Positions 11,041 through 21,583 of a stretch of DNA of 64,000 bases are shown one piece after another. The translations under genes and the position numbers were made by a program. Below the pieces are notes generated by a model. It was not told the DNA's origin and ran no database searches. It saw only the letters and a program-made list of their open reading frames with translations. Within the stretch, counting starts at the first letter, position 1. Each line of letters starts with the position of its first letter. The DNA is from Scilla litardierei (taxonomy: Eukaryota > Streptophyta > Magnoliopsida > Asparagales > Asparagaceae): the NCBI GenBank assembly GCA_030789695.1, contig CM061142.1, positions 145,795,637 to 145,859,636 on the forward strand, given 5' to 3'.

Positions 11041-13497
11041 AGGTCGATCTAATTTCTGCAAATGATATGATAGCTTGAGATGTTTATTAGAAGCATGATA
11101 ATAATATGATTATTTAGATTTACTAATTATGTGATAATTATTAAATATGTTGCAAATTTTATTTATAAGATAAATTTTTAAGTTTCTTGTTTCTATACTA
11201 ATAATATTGAGATGATTATTAAAAATTGATGTAACTTAATTTTTATGAGATAATTTTAAGTTGCAAGTGTTCATGCTAAAATTTTATATGATAAATTTTT
11301 TTGGTATTTTTAATGGTTATGCAATTTCTTGTTCGTTAAATGATAACTCAAGAAAACCTATTAGGTTAGCTATTAAAAGCTTTCTAAAAATTATGAGATA
11401 ATTTTTAGATGGACATGCTATGATTTTAAATTTTTTGCAACAATTAAATTCCTAATACTTCATTAGGGTAGCCCTCTCCAATACTAATTATTTTACTTGT
11501 TCTAATAATAATTTTGTAAAAGGCTATGATTTAAATTGTTGAAACTTGAATTTTTTAAATCCCTAATGCATGATTAGGATAACACCCTGAAAACCATTCC
11601 TTATAGTTGATAAGGACCTTAATAAAAGGTATTAACCAATCCTAATAATTTTGAATTTTAGGATTCAATTAGTTTATAGGATTACCTAGTTTTACTGAAG
11701 CACTATTAAATCGATGTTACACATACAAATAATTAGTATCATTAATGGATCATGAACCGGTGTCTAGCGTTTTGGTGACTAGTGTTGTGGATCACCTCAG
11801 CTCGACTGAGGATAGTGATCCTAGCCTAGCCAAATCCCCTGACCGTATTCTGCTGGACCACAAAGATGCCAGTTATTATTATGTGAAAACATCGATTACA
11901 TCTAGTCAAATACGTTTAAAATATTCTTCAAGATTAGTTGTAGCCCTCCTTGTTTTAGATGTTGGCAACTATAAGTTCAGTGTTGTAGTTATTGAGCACA
12001 CTCAAGCTATGGCATGACTGCCTGATGGAAATTTCTTATTATATAAGATGTAGTCTAGACTTAACCCAAACCGTCGCGTCGTGCATACACCGAGCGCCGG
12101 CGTAAGTTAGGCTAGACATGAAAACAACGGTCTGACTAGACTAATCATTGTGATTTGGATGAGCACACTCATGATCATAAGTGGCTAGGGATAAAAACTG
12201 ATCAGGGAATCACATATGATGTGATTGATGAAGAGTCATCTACAAATTGCAGAGTTCAGAAATTTGTTGAGCACACTCAAAGCTGTGAAGCTCAGGGTGG
12301 TTGAGTCCCTTTCCCACTAATTTTAATCTAATTATTAAAATCGTTCATTATTATGGCATAAAATGATCGCAAAATAGTGGCAGGATATATTTTGATAAAA
12401 ACCATTCTATCCGTATTTAAAATTGAACATATGCTAAATTAGGGTAGTTCTATGTTTACCAGAAGGAATCCAAATGATAATATCCTAAGAGAATATGCTA
12501 AATGGTCAAGACGATTGATTAAGGAATATCAACTCAAATTCTATTTGATAGACTAAACTATGTTCTCACTGATATTGAAGTGTCCTTCTTAACACTGGCT
12601 TAAGGACAATGACTTCCTTAAAGCCCTAGACCCAACACAATTCAATCTGTAAAGTGTGAAAATTCGTGCAAACTGTTTGGTTCGAAGATAAGTGCATGAG
12701 TGATGCAAGACCATGTATCTAAACCGGATCTTGAGACAAGCAACTTGTTAAGCACACTCAAGGTTGTAAAGCTCAAGCGTTTGAATACATGAGATGCTTG
12801 CACAGCTAATATTTGTATTGTAACGGGTAAAATCTAAATGTGATTTAAAAAAGAAGACATACAGGAAAGTCGGTTGAGAAAGAAAGTTTTGTCAATCATA
12901 AGAAAAGGCAAAATTTGGAGGAACTAAAAATGGGACATATTTGATGCCTCAGTTTTAGAATAATATTGTATTAAAGTATTAATACATAAATGCACAATTT
13001 ATAGAAAACTTATCTATGGCAAAATAGACTCGGACGTACCGAAGAGACTAGGCTTGACAAGTCACATAAATAGGGGTCTGTTGACCTCTCGTATTATGAG
13101 TCGAAAGACACTTGTGAGTCTTGTCTCAAAGGTATGATGACCAAAACTCCTTCTGTAAGACATTGGGAGAATGAGTTGGAGAACTCGTGGTCTCAAACAT
13201 ACGAATGTATCCGGACCCAAGCCTTAATTAGCCTAGATATGACAGTCTTATTTTATTACGACATGTATTCTGATGAAACCCAAGTTTGATAAAGCAGAGA
13301 ATGCAATGATAGAAGTATTTGAACTTCTTCGATCGTTGCAGCAGCCGGCAGCTGCAGCAAGGCCCACGCCAGCCGGACCTGCTTCGCCCGGGCCACGGGC
13401 CAGGCAGGGCCTGCTGCCCGGTCAACGGCCCCGGGCCCAAGCCGAGTGGGCCGGGCCCCGGGCCAGTGGGCCAAACGGCCACCTTAACTCTCATCTC

Positions 13498-13541
<44 letters not shown>

Positions 13542-13611
13542 ATAATCACTTTTCTCCTCTCTTAATTAATCTCTTCTAAACTTTGTAGCGGCATAGATTT
13601 TTAGGGAGAGG
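11041..13611 (+). repeat. Internal region of the left LARD-like copy
   Basis: AT-rich and without recognisable gag or pol. Positions 11745-12030 align with the minus strand at about 14990-14690, about 700 bases inside each PBS. Shared phrases include GATAGTGATCC, CAAATC, GTAGCCCTCCTTGTTTT and CTCAAGCTATGGCATGA. GAGCACACTCAA recurs several times (12000, 12163, 12270, 12750). The 90-codon frame at 11745-12017 is not kept in the other copy and is not called a gene. After about 12060 homology to the right copy fades. 13340-13480 is GC-rich with no gene. Confidence 0.6.
13497..13545 (+). repeat. (CT)n microsatellite
   Basis: About 20 uninterrupted CT dinucleotides preceded by CTCATCTCTCAT. Open frames across it (poly-Leu/Ser) are artefacts. 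Confidence 0.95.
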
Positions 13612-13619
13612 GTTGAAAT

Positions 13620-14276
13620 TAGGGGTGGCAAAATGAGCCCGACCCGACCCGACCCGACCCGAACCCGGCATCCTTAACCGGGTATGGGTAGGGGCCAATC
13701 CGGGTCAAGTAGGAAACGGGTTGACCCGACCCGACCCGGATAAAATCCGGGTCGGGTATGGGTTTGTCATGTCAACCCGGATGACCCGAATTCGACCCGG
13801 TTTACTTTCTCTATATATATAAAAATTTATATAATAACTCCATTACATAGTTGCAATGGGAGCCGTGCTTAAACGATTTGAATTGTTGTCCTCTTCTTTA
13901 AAAGGTCTTGGAATCAATTCCCTTTACATACAACTTTTTTGTTAATTTTTTTACTTTCGTTAATAAAATGGTAAAGTTAATTATACTTCCTTGCTGTTAT
14001 CAATGCGGTTTAAGCGACGAGCTACTGGAAATTATGCAACACTTAATAAATTGTCGGTGGCTCTTAATAAACAGCTGGATATTGAAAAAGGAGCAGTAGT
14101 GTATAAGTCAAATCTTAACCCGACGGGTTAACCCGAACCCGACCTGGAAATTTTCCGGGTCACCCGAACCCGACCCGGATTCAATCCGGGTCGGGGTTAG
14201 GGTTTACCCCTATCCGGGTCGGGTCAAATCTGACCCGACCCGAACCCGAACCCACCCGACCCGTTTGCCACCCCTA
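13620..14276. mobile_element. hAT-type MITE with GACCCG-rich arms (657 bp)
   Basis: The ends TAGGGGTGGCAAA and TTTGCCACCCCTA are perfect inverted repeats. The element is flanked by an exact 8-bp target duplication GTTGAAAT (13612-13619 and 14277-14284), the length made by hAT transposases. The arms carry clusters of GACCCG / CGGGTC words in opposite orientation, about 200 bases per side, so the whole can fold back. The centre (13810-14110) is AT-rich without a transposase; the 63-codon frame there has no family resemblance. Confidence 0.93.
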
Positions 14277-14284
14277 GTTGAAAT

Positions 14285-15649
14285 CTTTGGCCGGCCTATT
14301 GAGTATTTATAGGGATTTTTAATAACCTTACCTTGTATATTTACAAAATTGCCACTTTAAGCCCACAAGCCTATTTTCACTTAATTTAGCCATTTTAGGT
14401 TCATTTTCAAACCAGAAAATTTATGTGTCTTCCTCGTTAGCTTCCTCATGATCCATGGTCATAGTTGATATTTTATAACGTCGTGAAAATGACCAAAATG
14501 TCCTTTTATGCTCAAAGTGCCTTTTATCTCTAAAATGACCAAAATGTCCTTTTGAGTTTCCGAACTCTTTTCAACCTGAAAATACTTAACAAACACATTA
14601 AAATAATTCATGAAGGTTTGTTATCATCAAACAAGAAATCCTAGACAGTTGTTTCCAACATACATCACTTGTATGATGGAGTCGGTTTCTAAAAGATGAT
14701 CATGTTATAGCTTGAGGAGACTCAACAACCATACCATATATTTTTTAGTCACCTAATCTAAAAACAAGGAGGGCTACGGCTAATCCTGAAAAGGCTTTTT
14801 AACGTAATTAACTAGATATAATCTATGGCATCACATTATGATAATAGACAATCTAGTTAGTCCAATCGAATATGGCCAGGCAGATTTGGCAGGTTTGGAC
14901 CACTATCCCCAGTCAGTGCTGGAGTGATCCAGAGCCCTAGCACAAACGATGCTACACACCATTTCGTGGACGACTTTAGGATGACAATTATTAAAATGTG
15001 TTCTGTCGATTTAATTTGGGTTAACCTTTCCGAGTTAATCCTAATTAACTAGGCATGTCCTAAAACTAACATTTTAGGATTTTAATAACAATTATTTTAT
15101 TAGCACTCATAATCAACTATTAGGAAGTTAAAATTATTATCACATTACAATTTATGCTTCATAATAATTTTGTTTTATTAATGGCTATCCTAATCAGATA
15201 TTAGGAATCTAAATAATTTACACAAAATGTATTCAGAGCATAGCAACATTAATAAATCACCACATAATAATCTCAGATCTGCTCTAAAGTATCATATAAT
15301 TAAAGAAGATCTAACTTTTAAAAAAACATTTTTTAAAATTATTATCATGTAACATTTTATTTAATGGCTATCCTAATTAGGTATTAGGTATCTAAACAAT
15401 TTTCGCATAATATTTAGATCATAGCAGCATTAATCATAATTATCAACTAATTATCCAGATATACTTTTAAAATTATCACAACATTTAAAACAGATATAAT
15501 TTTCAAAACAGTTTTTCGAAAAATATCAAAAACATCTTATGGAAATTTCAAAAGAAATTTTAAATAGCTAATAATAAACCTCCATCTCATGGAAAAACAT
15601 GCAGCATCCTATGCATTTTATAATTACAATAAAATTATAGATCACGTAG
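14285..15649 (-). repeat. Internal region of the right LARD-like copy
   Basis: Read on the minus strand from the PBS near 15660, this AT-rich region aligns with the left copy between about 14990 and 14690. It repeats the phrase CCTAAT...ATTAGG...TAGCCATTAA several times. No coding capacity was found. Confidence 0.6.
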
Positions 15650-15667
15650 ACCTGGCTTTGATACCAT
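15650..15667 (-). other. Primer binding site of the right copy, split by a MITE
   Basis: TGGCTTTGATACCAT reads on the minus strand as ATGGTATCAAAGCCA, an initiator-Met type primer site. The MITE at 15668-16124 duplicated GATACCAT, leaving a second partial copy at 16125-16132. The LTR end at 16133 would directly adjoin the PBS if the MITE were absent. Confidence 0.8.
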
Positions 15668-16124
15668 CAAGGTTGTAAAAAACGCTAGGCGCTAGGCGTT
15701 CGGATTGCTAGCGCCTAGAGCCCAGAGCATTAATCGGGGATTAATCGGCCTTGGCAGATTTTCATTTTTTAATATATGTTTATATATATATATATATTAT
15801 TTAAAATACATCAAATATTTAATACATACTAAATCAAATCCAGTTTACCTACTTTAGAGTATTTGTGTGCAACAAAATAAAATTTAAAAGATACTCTTGT
15901 ACAATTAAGCCATTTACCAAAAACGCCCAGACACCACCCAGGAACTGCCCAGGAAACGCCTAGGAACCGCCCAGAGTGCCCATACACCGCCCAGAACGCT
16001 TAGGCGGCCGATTAATCCCCAAAACACCCAAATTGACCGCCCAGGCCATACTCGGAGCGTTTACTGGCCGCCTAGCGCCTAGGCGCCGCCTAGGCGGTCG
16101 CCCTGGCCGATTTTTAGAACACTA
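15668..16124. mobile_element. hAT-type MITE with GCCTAGGCG-rich arms (457 bp)
   Basis: It is flanked by the 8-bp duplication GATACCAT (15660-15667, 16125-16132). The ends CAAGGTTGTAAAAA and (complement) TAGTGTTCTAAAAA are imperfect inverted repeats. Sub-terminal words related to CGCCTAGGCG and GATTAATC(G/C) occur in both arms in inverted order (CTAGGCGCTAGGCG left, GCCTAGCGCCTAGGCG right). The centre is AT-rich with a TA microsatellite near 15785. No transposase. Confidence 0.88.
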
Positions 16125-16132
16125 GATACCAT

Positions 16133-18596
16133 TGAAGCATTTTCTACGATCCTTAGGGCTCAAAATCGACGTCTGGCCTTAGTCGGGCAGACAACGAAAG
16201 CAAATAAGCAGTGGGAAAATAAACTTAAAACTATTTTAAGAACGCCCTAATTAAAACCCTAACCAAAATCTCTACTATCCTGGGGTGGGTCTGACTAACC
16301 CCTAAAGATAGATCAATAAAAATAATTTCAATTAAAAATGCCTAAATATAAATTAAAAATGCCTAATTAAAACCCTAACCAAAATCTCTACTATCCTGGG
16401 GTGGGTCTGACCAACCCCTAAAGATAGATCAATAAAAATAATTTCAATTAAAAATGCCTAAATATAAATTACTAACATTTGCCTTGCACATTAGCAAAGC
16501 ATAGAATCCCACGAACCAATGCCCCCTATCAGGGCTTAGCCACTTCCCCTGAGCTAAACTGTGTCCCGAGGCGAGCAACACCCTTGTCGCCGAGCCAACC
16601 ACGTGCTTCAGAAAATTTCACCACGAGAAGATCCTTCGCCAAGACTTTGAATTCGATCCGAACTCCTTCGTAGCCTTGCTAGGGCCCGAACAGGAGCAGC
16701 AGAGAAGAAATAGGGTGAATGATGGAATACTATTTTAGCCTATTTGATCTAGGGTTGCCCTTAACTTGGGAGAGCTCCCTTGATCTAAGGCTTGTGCGAG
16801 TTTCAAGGAGGAGAGTTAGCCCCTATTTATATAGGGAGCTGACCCCACCTACTCTCAAAATAACCGATGTGGGACTAATTATTTAGAGGCAAAAAATCAA
16901 TTACAAGTTTGCCCTCTGTGAAGGTCAAAATTTAACGAATTTTTCCTCCCTCACCAGTAACTCCGAAAGTGATATCTTATATCAAATTGAAGAGAACTAA
17001 ATGATTAACTCATAAAAACAAATGGTTCTCAATTCAGAGTTCGTTTGACCCCTCAAACAACGCTCCAAAAATCGCCAAAACTACACTTAAACGTGTTGAT
17101 CTAAATCTGCAGCAGCTGCCTCCCGTGGGCCCCATCAGGGGGGACACCCACGGGTCAGGTGTGCCTGCCTGCTTACTGGGAGCTCTCACTTGCTGGGCGT
17201 GATGGGCGCACACCCGCAGCAGGTCGGGCGCTCGCCCATAGCAGGCAAGCAGGCCCAGCCCACCCGCATCAAGCAGGCGACGCTAGGCTTTCACCCAGAC
17301 ACTAGGGCACCCTTCGCCTAGGCCTTAGGCACACATGGGCAAGGCTAATTTGGCTTTTGGGTTACTATTTGGTTCAATATTTGACCATTTTGGCTCCTTT
17401 TTGAGCCTAAACTCGGAATCTTTTGCCTGAGCTTAAGCTCGGGCTGTGTCTGGGACATTCCCATGTCATTTCTATGCTTTGTATCATAAACTATACTCGT
17501 TAACATTTTACGACATATTTAAATCCTTAGCATTATATGCTTTAATCCCATATTATAAATGTTCTAAAGCCTATATTGTAAACCATTTGTGACATAATTA
17601 ATTCATCGTATGCATAATCTCCCTAATTCTACCTATTACTTAAAGAATGGTCCAGTCTGTGTGAGACCATATAGCCTGACAACGAGCAGCATGTGTTGTC
17701 CCTATTTCGGTATCATCATTATGTGTTCGGCCCATTGACATGAGTATGGTAGAGACCACCCTGACTGTGTTCGTGATGAATGCTGCAGCTTTTGTCCCTT
17801 CGTCATAACTATGTCGCTTAGTCAAGCCAAGGGTGGTCAACTATCAACCCTAATAGCTTAAAATCGGTTAGTTTCCATCGATCTTTAGTCTATTAATGTT
17901 GGACTTCTTCCAACGTACTATGACCAAAGTTTTTACTAAGGACCGAACTAACACATGCGACTTAACTCTCCATAAACGAGAGAGACGAATTCTATCTTGG
18001 TCATTACTCTCCTCGCATGCTTCAAGTGTCACCCAACCAAAGACCTTTCGACAGGACTTGTCTTGAAGCTAGGTCGAAGATCTACGTGACACCGTTCACA
18101 TACAGATTTGTACATTGACCTCACGTCTAAGGACCAACTTGGCTATCATCACTGAGAGATATCATTGTCAAATGAGTTTACGTTAACCATGTGATAACTC
18201 TCGTTGGGTCGTTCAGTGAACTCATTCACCAATGATCACATGTGTCTCGTCCCCGACTTCGTCAAGTCGAACGACTATGAGATCATTGTCACTGCTACTA
18301 GGTGAAGACAAAGACACAATAGTCTATCCGATGTTTTGATATCCTATTCTTGACACATCTATGACTACGAACGATTCTAGACTTAAGCTACTATTGTTCA
18401 GACATTTCTCATAATCGAGATCTACATCTTGATACATGCATGACCTTGCTCTAAGTCTAAGGAAATCACCTAAGTATTTAAATGCAGACATCATAATAAA
18501 AAACACTTAGACAATTGATGCCAGAAAGCATACTTTCATTTATGAACAATACGTATTACATTGATAAATTGTCTCGAGGGAATACATCTCTTAACA
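16133..18596 (-). repeat. LTR of the LARD-like element, right copy (about 2.46 kb)
   Basis: On the minus strand it begins TGTTAAGAGATG at 18596 and ends ...CTTCA at 16133, next to the PBS. The overall plan resembles Angela-type (Tork lineage) LTRs: a start TGTTxxxxxxxGTATTCCCT, a long unique region, a GC-rich section (17100-17330), AGTCCCACATCGG, then TATATAAATAGGGG. No protein is encoded; the 66- and 60-codon minus-strand frames at 17640 and 18324 lie inside the LTR. It includes a 116-bp tandem duplication. Confidence 0.7.
16255..16475 (+). repeat. 116-bp tandem duplication within the LTR
   Basis: AACCAAAATCTCTACTATCC occurs at 16261 and again at 16377. The following roughly 95 bases are almost identical, with one visible C/T difference (GACTAACC against GACCAACC). 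The near identity shows a recent local duplication compared with the age of the LTR. Confidence 0.95.
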
Positions 18597-19299
18597 GTGT
18601 TGGAGGTGGTGGTTTGGCCTAAAGGAGGAGCAAAGGGGAAGAGAAAGGGGTTCAGCCTAGAGGGAGGGAAGAGAGAGGGAGAGATGACAAATTGGCTTTT
18701 TTTCATTCCCTTTTTCTTTTCCCCTTAATTTCCCTTTTGTATTTCTCATCCTAATCACCATGCAATTAACAATTCTCCTTAATTTCCCTTTTGTATTTAC
18801 CATCCTCATCACCATGCAATTAACACCAATATGACAAGTGGAGGGGTTTAGGTGGCAAGCTTAGGTTAAAAGTTAACTAGTAAATAACACATATGGGGCA
18901 ATGTGTCATCCATAGAAAAATTGATATTTTCATATATTTTTTGAAAAATATAATACACCCAATAATACCTCATGACATACCAAATACCATGTATTCTAAT
19001 GAATACCACATAATATGTTTATCTAAAATATAGTTTAAAATGTAGGAAAATAGATTTTACATTATTACAAATTTTTAAAATTTATGGAAAAAATCACCGA
19101 ATACATGAAAAATATGTGTATTAAATATGGTCAACAATACATAGTTACCTTGTATATTAAAAACAGGGGGTTACATTATCACATAATATAGTTCTAGCAC
19201 ATTCTTTTAGAGTTCTGTTTTTTCCTTTGAAAGATTTCATTTTGAGAAGTAGCTCGTGCAAAAGTAAAATTCTGAGTAATAACGTGTTCATTAAAAATT
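18597..19299. other. Non-coding flank with a 54-bp tandem duplication
   Basis: No gene is seen. At 18723-18829 a CCTTAATTTCCCTTTTGTATT unit repeats with a 54-bp period, sharing CACCATGCAATTAACA. The rest is AT-rich and probably continues the decayed copia to its right (minus), but no domain could be read. Confidence 0.6.
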
Positions 19300-20080
19300 C
19301 AGCAAAATATTCATTTTCAAATTTCCCCCATGATCTATTCTTATAATGACAATTGAAAAATATCTAATATTTTGAATTCTTTTCCAAAAACTTGAAATCT
19401 CATTAAAGATTCATTTTATGTATAAGAACGATCACCCAAGCAAATCATAAAAATCATCAACTATAACAAATGCAAATCGACTTTTATTTTAAGATGCAAC
19501 TTTAGAATGACCAAACAAATCTATAGTAAGGGTTTACTTGTAGAAATGATATCTTTAGATTTGAAAGTTGATTTTATGCATTTTCTGTGATGACATGCAT
19601 TTCAAAAATGAACAATTTTAAATGAAGCCTAATTTATTTTTTAAATCTCAGAAATGTTTTTCAAATTGATATGTCCAAAATGTTTATACTGTAATAAATG
19701 ATCCTTAATTGATGTAACTAAACAATGATAATTTGAAATACATTTCATGAATAAGGTATGAATATTATTCTTTCGAAAACATTTAAAAAGAACATTAGTC
19801 ATGTTAAAATTGTATAGTATCATCATATTTTTCAAAAATAATTTTAAATACTTTATTACACAATTGACTAATGATAAAATAATTATATTTAAGCCTTCTA
19901 TTATCAAAACATTTTCAATGAGTAGTTTAGTAGGGTTATCGATTCTGCCAATATGAATGACAAGCCATTTTACCTTTAAAAGTGATAGTTCCAACACTTT
20001 CACTTTACATTGAAGATAACATATATATGTTTAGTGTCATATGTTTGGAACAACTATTATCTAGAATCCACTTTTTTTCT
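19300..20080 (-). pseudogene. pol: Decayed Ty1/copia PR-integrase remnant (Tork-like)
   Basis: On the minus strand, WILDNSCSKHMT (about 20040-20075) is a degraded copia protease box (WxxDSGCSxHMTG). LLIENVLIIEGLNIIILS then corresponds to the VLLVEGLKHNLLS block. CISNYHCLVTSIKD and KHFGHINLKNISEI match the GAG-pre-integrase linker. TIDLFG (about 19515), FAFVIVDDF and IRIDHGG (about 19325) are the integrase core. One 120-residue frame (19641-20003) survives; elsewhere stops and shifts abound. Clearly old and inactive. Lineage is judged by the motif style only. Confidence 0.8.
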
Positions 20081-20486
20081 AGATATCAGAAAATAAATCA
20101 ATAAGCATATTGGTACATACTCTCAGTTAGGTCCATTGGATTTGTTTGTAAGAACCTAAATCCAAATTGAATTTTATTTCCTATTATTTACATAAATATA
20201 ATTACGAGGGTCACAAACATTTTCCATATATGGTGACATGTAGGCATTTTTATCATATAAGGACAAATCTTTTAGAAATTAAATAGAAATAGAATCAAAT
20301 TTAGTATGCATTGGATTCAATTTGTGAATGAGAAGAAAATTTACTATGCATGATTCTTTTAGGTAGCTTAACAAGTTTATGTTAGACCATTAATCCAACG
20401 CTGGGCTTATATGTAAAATAATTATGTGATATGGACTGGCATATTAAGTTAAGCCCAATAAAGTGATCTAGTAAGTTATTTGGTTA
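20081..20486. other. AT-rich flank left of the Sirevirus insertion
   Basis: No gene is readable. The last about 120 bases, joined across the Sirevirus insertion to 40769 onward, appear to be one older LTR (see 40764-41160). The GGTTA at 20482-20486 is the left copy of the Sirevirus target duplication. Confidence 0.6.
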
Positions 20487-21303
20487 TGAAATTCAAACAG
20501 TTAAACACACAGGAACAATAGAGAATAGAAGACGACACAAAGAAATTGGTAACGCAGTTCGGTGCACACACCTACATCTGCGGGGCCTCGCCCAGAAAAT
20601 CAAATTACTCCACTAAATATTAATGATTACAGTCACCAATACTACATGATATTAGGGGGAACAAACTCCCCCTCAATACAAACTGCTAGGGGTGATCTCA
20701 ATCAACCCCATGGAGTAATTTACGCAAGCTCCCCTTGCGTGCAAGATCCCCTTACAAAACCGAGAAAGATCAACTCCATTGATCCCCTACCTCTGTAGTA
20801 GTCAGCCTCCTCCCGGAGCTCCTTGTAGCTTTCGCAAAAGCTATTTTTCAAGTAGTAACCCTAGCCGCCAATCTTCGTGTCCTTTTTAAGCGAACTCTCT
20901 CCCTCAATTATGGAGCCGTTAAAGGAATTATACGCAATCAAATCTTCGGAAGATTGGACGTCCGCAATTAACGAAGCCAAGCTAGGAAATATATTTTCGC
21001 CTCAACTGTTACAAACAGCAATAACCATAATTGAGCGAAAACCAACTTCTCTCTACAGAATCTGCAACGATTCTTTAGTTGATGAAAGACCACCAGATCC
21101 GTTGAAGGCAATACCCAATAACCAAACAGCCTCTTATCTTCAATACACAGCAATACGCCCAGCCTCATACAACATCTTCAAAAACTTGAACATGAATGTT
21201 GGACATTGTATACAACATAATGTACGACATATTATCCAACAGTTCCAGACACACCCATATTATGCCACTGATGACAACACAGTCATATACGAATGACCTA
21301 ACA
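20487..21303 (-). repeat. 3' LTR of the Sirevirus element
   Basis: On the minus strand it starts TGTTAGGTCATTC and ends TTTCA. It is nearly colinear with 39909-40763. It lacks about 15 bases near its end and an internal stretch of about 45 bases, and carries about 20 extra bases near 21158. Short plus-strand frames in it (20562, 20877) recur in the other LTR only because the LTRs are copies. Confidence 0.95.
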
Positions 21304-21316
21304 ATCTCCCGCTTTG
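21304..21316 (-). other. Polypurine tract
   Basis: Minus strand AAAGCGGGAGAT directly precedes the 3' LTR start TGTTAGG. Position and composition fit the plus-strand primer. Confidence 0.85.
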
Positions 21317-21583
21317 GCTTTTAGTGGCATAATCAACAATGAACATAATCACATAGTCGGGTTAAGAAAACCATACTAAATGAAAGCACTGAGAAGTTGC
21401 AATCATGCAGATGGAAAATCAGAGAGACATCATACACAGCATAGCACCACAACACCACCTTACTCCACCAGAGTTTCAAGGATCCATAACCGTATACAAT
21501 CTACAGTATTAACTGCAACACTACAATACTACTCCCCCTTTGGGACACAAAAAGACAAAGGACATACCTTACTGGTTACCTTT

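Noticed and set aside
11745..12017. 90-codon ORF in the left LARD-like copy
   Set aside because: The homologous stretch of the right copy (about 14990-14690, minus) does not keep the frame, so there is no sign of coding constraint.
13273..13579. Pro/Ala-rich open frames on both strands
   Set aside because: GC-rich low complexity plus a (CT)n tract; no domain, start context or conserved counterpart in the other LARD-like copy.
16479..16673. 64-codon plus-strand ORF near 16.5 kb
   Set aside because: It lies antisense within the LARD-like LTR and has no recognisable domain.
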